Source: an uncultured Arsenicibacter sp.
Lineage (GTDB): Bacteria; Bacteroidota; Bacteroidia; Cytophagales; Spirosomataceae
Direction of reading: 5' to 3'
DNA: 50,411 nucleotides
Assembly: GCF_945952095.1 (NCBI RefSeq)
Contig: NZ_CAMFHL010000022.1
Coordinates: forward strand, 1 to 50,411
The position numbers were made by a program, and so were the translations under genes. A model generated the notes under the pieces. The model was not told the origin of the DNA, did not search any database, and saw nothing but the letters and a program-made list of their open reading frames with translations. Below, piece after piece: positions 1-8,575 of this stretch; position 1 is the first letter of the stretch; each line of letters begins with the position of its first letter.

Positions 1-24
1 CACCTACCAACGGTGAGGATTAAA

Positions 25-47
25 GCCCCCTTGCTTTAGCAGGGGGA
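25..47 (-). terminator. Possible terminator of the carboxylase transcript
   Basis: A C5/G5 stem with an inner TGCT/AGCA extension and a short loop lies about 65 bases beyond the carboxylase stop codon. Read on the minus strand the hairpin is followed by CTTTAAT, a weak T-rich tail. Nothing else recognisable lies in bases 1-111. Confidence 0.35.
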
Positions 48-111
48 TAGTTACGCTGCGAATAAGGCGTTTTTTAGCCATCCGTCCAATCTTTTTTAGG
101 CAATGACCGCC

Positions 112-1737
112 CTAGGTCTGGATCACACCGACGTTGAACGGCCGGGTGATCGGGGCATGATTGGCGGCGGCAATACCTTCCGACAGTATCTGACGGGTTT
201 GCAGCGGATCAATCACCGCATCGACCCACAACCGCGACGCAGCGTAGTAGGGCGATAGCTGGGCATTATACTGATCGGTGATTTTCTGCAACAGCGCCTG
301 TTCTTCGTCCGGGGTCAGGGGCTGGCCTTTGGCCTTCATGGTCGCGACCTGAATCTGTACCAGGGTTTTGGCCGCCGATGCCCCGCTCATGACTGCCATC
401 TGTGCCGTAGGCCAGGCCAGCATCAGGCGCGGATCGTAGGCTTTGCCACACATGGCGTAGTTGCCGGCTCCGTAGCTGTTGCCGACCACTACCGTAAATT
501 TCGGTACTACCGAATTGGCCATCGCATTAACCATCTTGGCGCCGTCTTTGATAATCCCGCCCTGCTCCGAACGGCTGCCGACCATAAAGCCCGTTACGTC
601 CTGCAAAAACACCAGCGGAATGCGTTTCTGATTGCAGTTCATGATGAACCGCGCTGCTTTATCGGCCGCATCGCCGTAAATCACACCGCCCATCTGCATT
701 TCCGGTGCCTGACCGGTGCGCCCTTTGGCCTTAACGACTTTACGCTGGTTGGCCACAATGCCGACCGCCCAGCCGTCAATCCGGGCATAGCCGCACAGCA
801 ACGATTTGCCGTAGAGGGGTTTATACTCGTCGAATTCGGAGTTGTCGACCAGCCGCTCAATGAGCTCAAGCATGTCGTAGGGCTTTACCCGGTCGAGGGG
901 CAGGAGCTGATAAATAGCTTCGGGGGCTTTGGCAGGAGGCACTGGTGCCGCTCGGTCGAAACCGGCCGTTTCGGAATGGCCCAGTTTGTCAAACATGCGT
1001 TTGATCGCGTCGAGGCAGCTTTGGTCGTCGGGGTATTTGTTGTCGGTAACGCCTGAAATCTCGCAGTGCGTACTGGCTCCGCCCAGCGTTTCGGCGTCTA
1101 CGTCTTCGCCGATGGATGCTTTGACCAGATAAGGACCTGCCAGAAAAATAGATCCGGTGCCTTCAACAATCAGCGCCTCGTCGGACATGATAGGCAGATA
1201 AGCGCCACCGGCCACACAACTGCCCATGATCGCCGCAACCTGCAGAATGCCCATCGACGACATCATCGCATTGTTGCGGAAGGTACGGCCGAAATGCTCC
1301 TTATCGGCAAACACCTCATCCTGAAGCGGGAGATACACCCCGGCACTGTCGACAAGGTAGATGATGGGCAACCGGTTTTCCATGGCAATTTCCTGCGCAC
1401 GGAGGTTTTTCTTGGCCGTAATCGGGAACCAGGCACCGGCTTTTACGGTAGCGTCATTCGCGACAACCACGCATTGCCGGCCCGACACATAGCCGATACC
1501 AGCCACCACGCCTGCCGACGGGCACCCGCCATGCTCGGCATACATCCCTTCGCCGGCAAAAAGGCCGATTTCGACAAAAGGCCGGTCATCGTCGGTCAGG
1601 TATGCAATCCGTTCGCGGGCGGTCAGTTTGCCTTTGCGGTGCTGATCGTCAATTTTCTTTTGTCCGCCGCCCAGTTGGGTCTGGGCCGTTTTCTGGCGGA
1701 GCTGCTCCAGTAATGAGTCAAGTGATGAAGTGTACAT
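112..1737 (-). CDS. Acyl-CoA carboxylase beta subunit (carboxyltransferase), methylcrotonyl-CoA type
   Basis: This is the carboxyltransferase half of a biotin-dependent acyl-CoA carboxylase, which moves a carboxyl group from carboxybiotin to an acyl-CoA in the cytoplasm. The 541-residue product has both crotonase-fold halves. The N-terminal half carries LVDSAGVYLPLQDEVF, GGAYLPIMSDEA and the FLAGPYLVKA stretch; the C-terminal half carries FLQDVTGFMVG and GNSYGAGNYAMCGKAYDPR. The DEVFADKEHFG and GGAYLPIMSDEA segments resemble methylcrotonyl-CoA carboxylase (leucine breakdown) more than propionyl-CoA carboxylase, but the substrate is not proven. I start at the ATG followed by YTSSLDSLLEQLRQ; a longer 562-residue reading adds a tail unlike the family. 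The biotin-carrying alpha subunit is not in the window. The gene lies 68 bp after mlaD on the same strand and may be cotranscribed with it. Confidence 0.9.
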   Translation of the reverse strand: MYTSSLDSLLEQLRQKTAQTQLGGGQKKIDDQHRKGKLTARERIAYLTDDDRPFVEIGLFAGEGMYAEHGGCPSAGVVAGIGYVSGRQCVVVANDATVKAGAWFPITAKKNLRAQEIAMENRLPIIYLVDSAGVYLPLQDEVFADKEHFGRTFRNNAMMSSMGILQVAAIMGSCVAGGAYLPIMSDEALIVEGTGSIFLAGPYLVKASIGEDVDAETLGGASTHCEISGVTDNKYPDDQSCLDAIKRMFDKLGHSETAGFDRAAPVPPAKAPEAIYQLLPLDRVKPYDMLELIERLVDNSEFDEYKPLYGKSLLCGYARIDGWAVGIVANQRKVVKAKGRTGQAPEMQMGGVIYGDAADKAARFIMNCNQKRIPLVFLQDVTGFMVGSRSEQGGIIKDGAKMVNAMANSVVPKFTVVVGNSYGAGNYAMCGKAYDPRLMLAWPTAQMAVMSGASAAKTLVQIQVATMKAKGQPLTPDEEQALLQKITDQYNAQLSPYYAASRLWVDAVIDPLQTRQILSEGIAAANHAPITRPFNVGVIQT

Positions 1738-1805
1738 AGCAGTAGCGCGGACGTTTGGGTCCGCATTAAACGTAAGCAGACAACCGGAAACGTGCGACAA
1801 AAACG

Positions 1806-2798
1806 CTACTTTGAGGTATCAGCGGTAGCCGTTGCCGTGCGGCCGGGTGTAACGGTCTGACTGGCAGGGGCGCCTTTGTCTTTCCGGCCAAACAGTGAAA
1901 AATGTACGTACCGCTTCGGATTTTCGCGGAAGTCGGTCAGGAGCCGTTCCAGGCTGACGGTTGTGGCGTTGACGTTGGCATACAACGCTTCGTCAGACGT
2001 CAGTTTGCCGATAGAACCTTTGCCTTGCTGAATACCAGCCAGCAGTTTCTGCAGGTTGGCTACGGTCTGGTTAGCCGTTGCCAACGTCTGCCGCAGTTGC
2101 AGGGCGTTCAGCGAATCCGCAAAGCTGCTGGCTTTGGCCAGAATCGGTTTTACCTGTTTTTCGGTCTCCGACAGTGATGCCGACAGGCGGTTGACGTTCG
2201 CGAGCGTGGCGCGCAGAGCGGCCCGGTTTTCCTGAACGGTCAGGTCGAGGGTACCGGTCACCTTGTTCGCACCGGCCAGTGTCTGGTTCAGAATGGCGGC
2301 AGTTTTATCAAACGACAGCACAATCCGGTTCAGGTTGCGGGTCAGGGAGTCAACGTTGTTCAGTACCGGTGTGGCCTTGTTGCTGAGGGTTGCCACCATG
2401 CCCGATTCCTTGACGGCTACGAGCTTACCACCGTCCTCCATCGCCTGCGCCTTCTGGTTGAGGTCCAGTTTAATGAGCTTGCCACCCAGCAACCCATTGT
2501 CGGCCAGGATCGCTTTAGAGCCTTCGCCCACGGCCAGGTCTTTCCGGATGTCCATCGTTACCAGCATTTTATTCTGCTGATCCTGCAGGATTTTAATGGT
2601 CTTTACGCGGCCTACCGTAAATCCGTTTACCTGCACCGGATTGGAAACGGTTAAGCCGTCCACGTTATCGTAAATAGCCTCGTATTGCCGGTTGCTTGAA
2701 AAGAAATCAGAGCCTTTTAAAAAATTAAAGCCAAAATAAAGCATCGCCAGCGCGACGACTGCCAGTATACCTACCTTCGTTTCCTGCGAAAATTTCAT
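1806..2798 (-). CDS. MlaD/MCE-family lipid transport protein
   Basis: This is the periplasmic, membrane-anchored substrate-binding component of an MCE-type lipid transporter, a family that carries phospholipid between inner and outer membrane. The 330-residue product begins MKFSQETKVGIL, followed by one transmembrane helix at about residues 9-28. An MCE domain follows (about 37-115, with GLTVSNPVQVNGFTVGRV and DNGLLGGKLIKL), and then a long helical region (about 150-280) of the kind that forms an MCE barrel or tunnel. The C-terminal tail is low-complexity and rich in T and A. The ATG at 2798 is preferred to the in-frame TTG at 2804. The ATPase and permease partners (MlaF/MlaE) are not in the window. 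The gene sits downstream of the cell-wall amidase and upstream of the carboxylase. Confidence 0.88.
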   Translation of the reverse strand: MKFSQETKVGILAVVALAMLYFGFNFLKGSDFFSSNRQYEAIYDNVDGLTVSNPVQVNGFTVGRVKTIKILQDQQNKMLVTMDIRKDLAVGEGSKAILADNGLLGGKLIKLDLNQKAQAMEDGGKLVAVKESGMVATLSNKATPVLNNVDSLTRNLNRIVLSFDKTAAILNQTLAGANKVTGTLDLTVQENRAALRATLANVNRLSASLSETEKQVKPILAKASSFADSLNALQLRQTLATANQTVANLQKLLAGIQQGKGSIGKLTSDEALYANVNATTVSLERLLTDFRENPKRYVHFSLFGRKDKGAPASQTVTPGRTATATADTSK

Positions 2799-2910
2799 AA
2801 CCAATAGTGAACGTGTGAAAGAGCGTTAGTGTGAGGTAACTATCCGGAAGTCTGCTGTTTGTCAGGCTCCGTTTTCGCTCAGTTCACGACCTCAATCTTC
2901 AGATTTGCTG

Positions 2911-2918
2911 CGAAAGTA
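2911..2918 (-). promoter_or_regulatory. Possible -7 box for mlaD
   Basis: On the minus strand this reads TACTTTCG, one mismatch from the Bacteroidota -7 element TAnnTTTG, about 113 bases before the mlaD start in the 193-200 base gap after the amidase. No convincing -33 TTG is visible, so support is weak. Confidence 0.28.
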
Positions 2919-2997
2919 CAACATCCCGGAGAGTTTGAATAGTTTGATCCGGGTGAAACTTTCTTAACACTACAACCAAAACTGACCGGGGTACTGT

Positions 2998-3897
2998 TTA
3001 ATCAGCCGATTCAATTTCCTGTTTATATTGGGCAAAGGCTTTGAAAAGGGCATAGGCAATCTCTTCCTGCCCTTCTTCGGAGGCCAGATAGGCTTCTTCA
3101 TTCGGGTTGGTCAGGAAGCCCGTTTCGACCAGAACACTTGGCATAGTCGTCCGCCACAGCACCACAAATCCGGCCTGTTTCACACCCCGGCTATGCCGTT
3201 CCGCGTGGCTGTTGAAACTGCGTTCCACCTTTTCGGCAAAGTTGATGCTGCTGCCCATAAAGGCGTGCTGGTAGTTGGCCAGCATAATGTGGGCCAGCGG
3301 CGAATTCGGGTTGAAGCCCTTGTACGTCTGCTGGTAGTTCGCTTCCTGCAGGATAACGGAGTTCTCCCGTTTCGCTACTTCGAGGTTGCCTTCGGTTTTG
3401 TGCAGACCCAGCGTATAGGTCTCTGTACCATACAGCCGGCTCGACTGGGCATTGGCATTGACGTGAATCGAAATAAACAAATCGGCGCGGTTGCGGTTGG
3501 CAATGGCGGAGCGTTCGGCAAGTTCGACAAAGTGGTCACTGGCCCTGGTCAGGATCACCCGCACGTTCGGCATCTCGGTTTTTATCTGCCGCGCCAGCTG
3601 TAATCCGATCTTCAGCACAATCCGTGACTCCCGGTTACGTTTTGTCATACAGCCGGGGTCTTTGCCGCCGTGGCCGGGGTCGATCACAACCGTACGCAGC
3701 CGGTTCGGTCCGCCTTCCGTTGTCGCCGGCTGGCTGTTTGAGATGGTGTCCTGAAATACGGGCTGTTGCTGAACCGTGAGCGCCAGCAGCGGCCATACCA
3801 GGATCATAACTGGTCCGCCGATTGTGCCAAACAGGACTTTAATAATTTTTAACGGCACAATCTGTTTGAAAGTAATGATAGGAAAAGCCTTCGTCAT
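2998..3897 (-). CDS. N-acetylmuramoyl-L-alanine amidase (amidase_3 family)
   Basis: This zinc amidase cleaves the bond between N-acetylmuramic acid and L-alanine in peptidoglycan, acting outside the inner membrane. The 299-residue product has an N-terminal hydrophobic segment (about residues 17-42) that serves as signal or anchor, then the amidase_3 domain. The domain shows VVIDPGHGGKDPG (first zinc histidine), SIHVNA (later histidine) and the C-terminal VLVETGFLTNPNEEAYL (catalytic glutamate). The ATG at 3897 is chosen; a longer reading to 3966 would run through the divergent lptD start region. Amidase divergent from an lptD homologue is a plausible envelope-biogenesis pairing. A dedicated activator (NlpD/EnvC type) is not adjacent. 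Confidence 0.9.
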   Translation of the reverse strand: MTKAFPIITFKQIVPLKIIKVLFGTIGGPVMILVWPLLALTVQQQPVFQDTISNSQPATTEGGPNRLRTVVIDPGHGGKDPGCMTKRNRESRIVLKIGLQLARQIKTEMPNVRVILTRASDHFVELAERSAIANRNRADLFISIHVNANAQSSRLYGTETYTLGLHKTEGNLEVAKRENSVILQEANYQQTYKGFNPNSPLAHIMLANYQHAFMGSSINFAEKVERSFNSHAERHSRGVKQAGFVVLWRTTMPSVLVETGFLTNPNEEAYLASEEGQEEIAYALFKAFAQYKQEIESAD

Positions 3898-3904
3898 AAC
3901 TTTG
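3897..3904 (+). promoter_or_regulatory. Candidate -7 box for lptD
   Basis: TAACTTTG matches the Bacteroidota -7 consensus TAnnTTTG exactly and would start transcription near base 3911, about 28 bases before the lptD ATG. Its first base overlaps the start codon of the divergent amidase (CAT at 3895-3897). No well-spaced -33 TTG was found. Confidence 0.4.
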
Positions 3905-3938
3905 CATAACCCGGGTTGTGGGTATTTTAGTAAATCTA

Positions 3939-6872
3939 ATGTCTTTGACAAAACTGGTAAATACATACTTTATTATACGGACCATATCAAAACGCTTGTC
4001 GGGAGCGGTTTTGATGGGGCTGATGTTTCTGTTCCAGATCACTCAGGCACAGACGGTACCGCAGCAGCCGGCAAAAGGTGGCATTCCGGCGGCGCCCACA
4101 CCGGCCCAGACGGTACCGGATAAACCAACCGGCTCGCCGGGCGTAATCCGTGCCCTCTCCGGCCGTGACTCATCGGCGGTTTCCCGCCGGGATTCCTTAC
4201 AGCAGGACTCCCTTAAAACGGACGATAGTTTCCGGACAACGGTCACGTATTCTTCCCGTGATTCAACCATTTATTCGGCAGATGGTCAGATTATGGAATT
4301 ATACGGCGATGCAAAGGTAACATACGGCGATATAGCACTCAACGCTGATTACATCCGGCTGAACTATACGACCAATGAAGTGTATGCCAAAGGCCGCTAT
4401 GATTCAACGTCCCGGAAGATGGTTGGCCTGCCGGTTTTTAAGGACGGTTCCGAACAGTATGATACCAACGAAATCCGGTACAATTTTCGGACCAAAAAAG
4501 GAAAAATTCAGGGCGTTGTTACCCAGCAGGGCGAAGGCAATATCCGGGGAAAGGATGTTAAGAAAGATGCCGACGACAATATGTATATCCGGGGGGCTAT
4601 CTATACCACCTGTAACCTGGCAACACCGCACTTCCACATTAACGCCACCAAGCTGAAAGTTGTTCACAACAAACAGGTGATTGCGGGACCGTTTAATCTG
4701 GTTGTCAATCAGATACCGCTGCCGATCGGGTTGCCGTTCGGGTTCTTCCCGTTCCCGAAGAAAAAAGAAAACGGGGTGTCAGGCATTCTGATGCCGCAGT
4801 ATGGTGAGGAACCGAACGGACGCGGATATTACCTGCGCGACGGCGGGTATTACTGGGCCGTAAACGAGAACATCGGTTTACAGTTCCGCGGGCAGATTTA
4901 TTCAAAGGGAAGCTGGGGTCTCGGCACGACGGCTGCCTACAACAAACGCTACTATTACAGCGGCGGCTTTGACCTGCGGTATGCCCGTAACCGCTCCGGC
5001 GACCGCGTCGATACAACGCAGAAACCACGGAACGATTTTTCGATTACATGGTCCCATTCTCCGGTGCCGCGCGGTCGGGGAACGTTCTCGGCCAACGTAA
5101 ACGTAACCAGCAACAGCTACAATTCGACCAATTCGTATGATTTGCAGCGGTATACATCAAACGTAGCGGGGTCATCGGTCCAGTACAACCGGACGTTCGG
5201 GCAGTATATCCGCTCGGGAGCAAGTTTCCGGGTGAATCAGCAGTTTGGAACCACTACTCCCGGATCAACCGTCAGACAAAATGGTAAAACGGATATATCG
5301 ACGGATTTCAACCTCGGGATTAACCAGATTTCGCCGTTTGCGTTGAATGGTGGTTCGGGCCGGTGGTACGAAAGCTTCCGGGTGGGGTTTGATTTCCGGG
5401 GGCAGGCTACCATTAATAACACCCGCCGGACGCAGGTAGATACGACAGGGCTCGGTTTTAAAGTAATCCCTCCGAGCGGGGTGACACTGAAAAGCCGCGC
5501 AGAATACATTGCTGACAGTATCGCCCGGGCGCAGGCAATCCGCGATGGCCAGGTAATTGCCGATCCGAATATCTTTGCCTTCAGCTGGGGGAACCGTGAA
5601 ACAATCTGGCGGAATGGTACCATCCAGAGCTCGTACAGTATCCCGATTTCACTGCCAAACGTTAAACTCTTCAAGTACATCAACCTGACTCCGGGTTTCT
5701 CGCTGGCCGGTGATCTGTATACTAAAAAGCTGAATTACACGTACATACCAGCCGAAAAAGGCGTTCGTATTGATACGCTGAAAGGCCTGTTCCCGACTTA
5801 TAACTTTGCGGTCAATGCCAGCATGAACACGCGGGTGTATGGTACGTTTTTCTTCAAAGGGAAACGCCTGCAGGCAATCCGGCATACGTTGGCACCGTCT
5901 ATCGCGTTCAGCTACGTACCGGATTTTTCGAATCCATCGTTCGGAATGTTTCAGGAATTGCCGGAAGAACTGGGCCTGCCGTCGTATAAGCGCCGGATTT
6001 CGCGTTTCCGTGGGTTAGGCGGTTCGGCTGGCTCAGCTACGTCGGGGCAGTCGGCGTTTATCTCGTTCGGATTTGTCAACCAGCTTGAAATGAAAGTGCG
6101 GTCGCGCAGCGATTCGGCAGGCAGCGAGTTTAAGAAAATTCCGATTTTCGACAACATCAGCATGACCGGTAGCTACAACATGCTGGCAGCTGAGTATAAG
6201 CTGTCGAACATCAACGTGAGTGCCAATACCCAGATTTTTAAGAATATCAGCTTTAACTTCTCGGCTACGTTTGATCCGTACAGCTACATAGAGGTGCCAA
6301 CCAGCTCAACGGCATCGACCCCGGGCGTCCGGAATTTTGTCCGTGTCAACCGCTACGCCGTAACGGAAGGGCAGGGGCTGGCTCACCTGCAAAGCGCGCA
6401 GGTCTTCCTGAGCGGCCGGCTGGCCCCTCCGGGTGCTGACAAAACGAAGCGGCCTGCACCGGGTGCATCTGAAGCAAACATGCGGGCGATTAATGCTAAT
6501 CCGGACCTGTATGTCGATTTTAACATTCCATGGTCGTTGAATGCCAGTTATTCATTTGGGGTCAGTAATTATCCGGGGGCGCCGAGTGCCATCATTCAGA
6601 CCCTCAACCTGACCGGCGATTTCAGCCTGACACCAAAGTGGAAATTTACGTTCAGCACCGGTTTCGACTTCCAGGCCAAACGCCCGTCGCTGACAACCGT
6701 CGGGGCCACGCGCGATTTACACTGCTGGGATATGTCGTTCAACTGGACGCCGTTTGCAGGCAGTGCCCAGCGGGTCAGCAACTACTCATTTGAGCTGCGG
6801 GCGCGGTCTTCTCTCTTACAGGAACTCAAGTTAAGCCGTCGCCGGAGCTTCTACGACCGGGGCGGTTTCTAA
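3939..6872 (+). CDS. lptD: LptD-like outer-membrane LPS assembly protein (Bacteroidota type)
   Basis: This is the outer-membrane beta-barrel that places lipopolysaccharide in the outer leaflet. The 977-residue product starts with a signal peptide (hydrophobic core GAVLMGLMFLFQI, cleavage near AQA). A proline/threonine-rich linker follows, then an OstA/LptA-like beta-jellyroll segment (about residues 85-230, with YSADGQIMELYGDAKVTYGD). The remaining ~700 residues are a barrel rich in aromatic residues and short turns, including the conserved PLPIGLPFGFFPFPKKKENGVSG-like stretch. The ATG at 3939 (MSLTKLVNTYF) is preferred over an upstream GTG at 3918. It is divergent from the amidase and ends at a strong terminator. 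No LptE homologue is adjacent. Confidence 0.9.
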   Translation: MSLTKLVNTYFIIRTISKRLSGAVLMGLMFLFQITQAQTVPQQPAKGGIPAAPTPAQTVPDKPTGSPGVIRALSGRDSSAVSRRDSLQQDSLKTDDSFRTTVTYSSRDSTIYSADGQIMELYGDAKVTYGDIALNADYIRLNYTTNEVYAKGRYDSTSRKMVGLPVFKDGSEQYDTNEIRYNFRTKKGKIQGVVTQQGEGNIRGKDVKKDADDNMYIRGAIYTTCNLATPHFHINATKLKVVHNKQVIAGPFNLVVNQIPLPIGLPFGFFPFPKKKENGVSGILMPQYGEEPNGRGYYLRDGGYYWAVNENIGLQFRGQIYSKGSWGLGTTAAYNKRYYYSGGFDLRYARNRSGDRVDTTQKPRNDFSITWSHSPVPRGRGTFSANVNVTSNSYNSTNSYDLQRYTSNVAGSSVQYNRTFGQYIRSGASFRVNQQFGTTTPGSTVRQNGKTDISTDFNLGINQISPFALNGGSGRWYESFRVGFDFRGQATINNTRRTQVDTTGLGFKVIPPSGVTLKSRAEYIADSIARAQAIRDGQVIADPNIFAFSWGNRETIWRNGTIQSSYSIPISLPNVKLFKYINLTPGFSLAGDLYTKKLNYTYIPAEKGVRIDTLKGLFPTYNFAVNASMNTRVYGTFFFKGKRLQAIRHTLAPSIAFSYVPDFSNPSFGMFQELPEELGLPSYKRRISRFRGLGGSAGSATSGQSAFISFGFVNQLEMKVRSRSDSAGSEFKKIPIFDNISMTGSYNMLAAEYKLSNINVSANTQIFKNISFNFSATFDPYSYIEVPTSSTASTPGVRNFVRVNRYAVTEGQGLAHLQSAQVFLSGRLAPPGADKTKRPAPGASEANMRAINANPDLYVDFNIPWSLNASYSFGVSNYPGAPSAIIQTLNLTGDFSLTPKWKFTFSTGFDFQAKRPSLTTVGATRDLHCWDMSFNWTPFAGSAQRVSNYSFELRARSSLLQELKLSRRRSFYDRGGF

Positions 6873-6876
6873 AAAT

Positions 6877-6911
6877 AAAAAAGCGGGTAAGGAGCACTTA
6901 CCCGCTTTTTT
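6877..6911. terminator. Bidirectional terminator between lptD and the SRPBCC gene
   Basis: A perfect 14-bp inverted repeat (AAAAAAGCGGGTAA, loop GGAGCAC, then its complement) carries A-runs on the left and T-runs on the right, so it can end both converging transcripts. Confidence 0.9.
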
Positions 6912-6912
6912 A

Positions 6913-7722
6913 TTAATGAACCGGCGTTTGCCACGAAGGAGCGGGTTCATCGAGCGATGGATTGATGCGCTCCTGCACCGGGTTCATCGGCCCCGTGTTG
7001 GTTTCGAGATAGTGCTTGAAGCGCTTGATATCGTCCTTAATCATTTTCTTAAAGACCGGATTGAACAGGCTGGCCAGTGCTTCGCCGACCAATCCTTCCG
7101 GTGCCCGATATTTGATGGTAACGATGATGGTTGTCCCGCCATTGGGTGCGTCAATAAACTGAACTTCGCCCGAGTTATCGACGGTTGCCCCCGGTACCGA
7201 GCGCCACATCAGCCGGTTATTGGTATCTTCTTCGGTGATTTCGGCATCCCACTCAATTTTTGACATCGACTGAACGGTCTGGTTCTTGACGTCGAGGCGC
7301 GCGACCCAGTGTGAGCGTTTGGCATCCAGCTGTTCTACGCGTTCGAGGTGATGCATGAAGCGGGGCAGGTTTTCCAGCTGCCGCCAGTGCTGGTATACGT
7401 CGGCGCGGGGCTGATCAACGGTGACGGTCTGATTGATCTCCATCACCCTTGTTTCGGTTTTGCCGTCGGCTGTATCGCGGCCAATCGCCTCGTTGACCGG
7501 GCAGTGGCCGGTTGCCCCGCGAAAGGCGAGGGCGCCGCCGATAGCGGCCAGTAATGCGCCGCCAATGCCGCCGCGGCGCAGGCCGATGGTGGCCAGCAGC
7601 GCTCCGCCACCCATAGACGCCCATCGTTCATTTTTTCCGATATTAATCCGGCTTGAGCCACTTGCAATCGGATCGACCGGTACTGTCCGCAGTACCAGCG
7701 CGTTTTTGTTGTTCGTTGCCAT
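6913..7722 (-). CDS. SRPBCC (polyketide cyclase/dehydrase-like) protein with N-terminal DUF2892-like membrane segment
   Basis: Function is not established beyond a START-like ligand-binding fold. The 269-residue product has an N-terminal glycine/alanine-rich hydrophobic part (about residues 32-70, with ERWASMGGGALLATIGLRR) that resembles DUF2892/YgaP-type membrane hairpins. An SRPBCC domain follows (about 90-240) with VTVDQPRADVYQHWRQLENLPRFMHHL and a C-terminal helix with DDIKRFKHYLE. The tail is proline-rich. The start ATG at 7722 (MATNNKN) is preferred over an in-frame upstream codon. It is a single-gene unit between two bidirectional terminators. Similar proteins are often stress-associated, but nothing here shows that directly. 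Confidence 0.8.
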   Translation of the reverse strand: MATNNKNALVLRTVPVDPIASGSSRINIGKNERWASMGGGALLATIGLRRGGIGGALLAAIGGALAFRGATGHCPVNEAIGRDTADGKTETRVMEINQTVTVDQPRADVYQHWRQLENLPRFMHHLERVEQLDAKRSHWVARLDVKNQTVQSMSKIEWDAEITEEDTNNRLMWRSVPGATVDNSGEVQFIDAPNGGTTIIVTIKYRAPEGLVGEALASLFNPVFKKMIKDDIKRFKHYLETNTGPMNPVQERINPSLDEPAPSWQTPVH

Positions 7723-7811
7723 AGTCGTCAGGTTATGTATTACTCTATTTGTTAACTTGACTACTGGCAAAATGTTGGCGTTAAATCAGGGAGCGGGATT
7801 GGGGTAAAACT

Positions 7812-7848
7812 AAAACGCCCCGCTACAGGTCATGCAGCGGGGCGTTTT
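7812..7848. terminator. Terminator downstream of rpmE2
   Basis: A perfect 13-bp stem (AAAACGCCCCGCT and its complement) around an 11-base loop lies just beyond the L31 stop. Flanking A and T runs let it work on either strand; for rpmE2 it is read on the minus strand. Confidence 0.85.
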
Positions 7849-7864
7849 GTAAGCTGAGTACGTG

Positions 7865-8107
7865 TTATTTCTTGCCGTATTTCTTACGGAACTTGTCAAC
7901 ACGACCAGTGATGTCAAGAAGAACGTTCTTACCGGTATAGAAAGGGTGCGACTGTGAGCTAACCTCGATCTTTACCAATGGATACGTCTGACCTTCGAAT
8001 TCGATCGAGTCTTTTGTCTGGACTGTCGAACGAGTTACGAATTTATAATCACTCGACAGATCGTGGAATACCACGTCGCGATACTCCGGGTGAATGCCTT
8101 TTTTCAT
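7865..8107 (-). CDS. rpmE2: Large ribosomal subunit protein bL31, type B
   Basis: This small protein of the 50S subunit forms an inter-subunit bridge. The 80-residue product starts MKKGIHPEYRDVVFHDLSS and contains the family-typical SQSHPFYTGKN followed by GRVDKFRKKYGKK. It lacks the four cysteines of zinc-binding L31, so it is the type B (C-minus) form. The ATG at 8107 gives the standard length; a longer open reading frame to 8236 is an upstream extension through the promoter. It is a single-gene unit with its own promoter and terminator. Confidence 0.96.
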   Translation of the reverse strand: MKKGIHPEYRDVVFHDLSSDYKFVTRSTVQTKDSIEFEGQTYPLVKIEVSSQSHPFYTGKNVLLDITGRVDKFRKKYGKK

Positions 8108-8159
8108 AGTATTTCTTTGATTTTCTTGCCTTTGCTCGGTTGCCGACCGAAAAGGACTG

Positions 8160-8190
8160 CAAAAATAACTAGTTTTGGGCTGGTTTACAA
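8160..8190 (-). promoter_or_regulatory. Candidate promoter of rpmE2
   Basis: On the minus strand TTG (8190-8188) is followed after 20 bases by TATTTTTG (8167-8160), a match to the Bacteroidota -33/-7 layout. The implied start site is about 45 bases upstream of the L31 start codon. The rest of the interval up to about 8470 is AT-rich and shows no gene. Confidence 0.5.
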
Positions 8191-8473
8191 CAAATTGCCG
8201 CCGGATTTCTTTTTTATACCGCTGAGTAGAATTCAAGTCAGCTTATTTTGGGCCAAACCGGATTATTTTTTAATTTTCGATAACAGTTTACGGCACCTGC
8301 CGGCTTACTTTCAGCCTCTACCAGAAATTATACTATTCGAAGTTTTTACGATTTCGATATGACATTGATCACAGCCTCACTTAAGTGGTTAACGATTAGC
8401 ACTTACCAGTTATCAGATAAGTGCACTAGAGTTTAATTTTTCGAAGGAATTGCAAAAACATGACACCTTTTCG

Positions 8474-8506
8474 TTTGCTTTTGCGTCTATCGGAATAGTA
8501 CCTTTA
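8474..8506 (+). promoter_or_regulatory. Candidate promoter of nrdA
   Basis: TTTG at 8474-8477 precedes TACCTTTA at 8499-8506 by 21 bases, close to the Bacteroidota TTTG/TAnnTTTG arrangement with one mismatch. The implied start site leaves a leader of roughly 65 bases before the ATG. I could not recognise an NrdR-box pair. Confidence 0.42.
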
Positions 8507-8575
8507 ATGAATTTTCCATTTTGGCGGGGAGCCACTTTGCGATAAACAGATCACTTACGATAAATAACAATCACC

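Noticed and set aside
1066..1713. 215-codon plus-strand frame opposite the carboxylase
   Set aside because: It lies wholly antisense to a clearly conserved enzyme and has no protein-like motif pattern.
8191..8473. Search for an NrdR-box pair or riboswitch upstream of nrdA
   Set aside because: No pair of NrdR-like boxes or recognisable riboswitch fold could be made out by eye.
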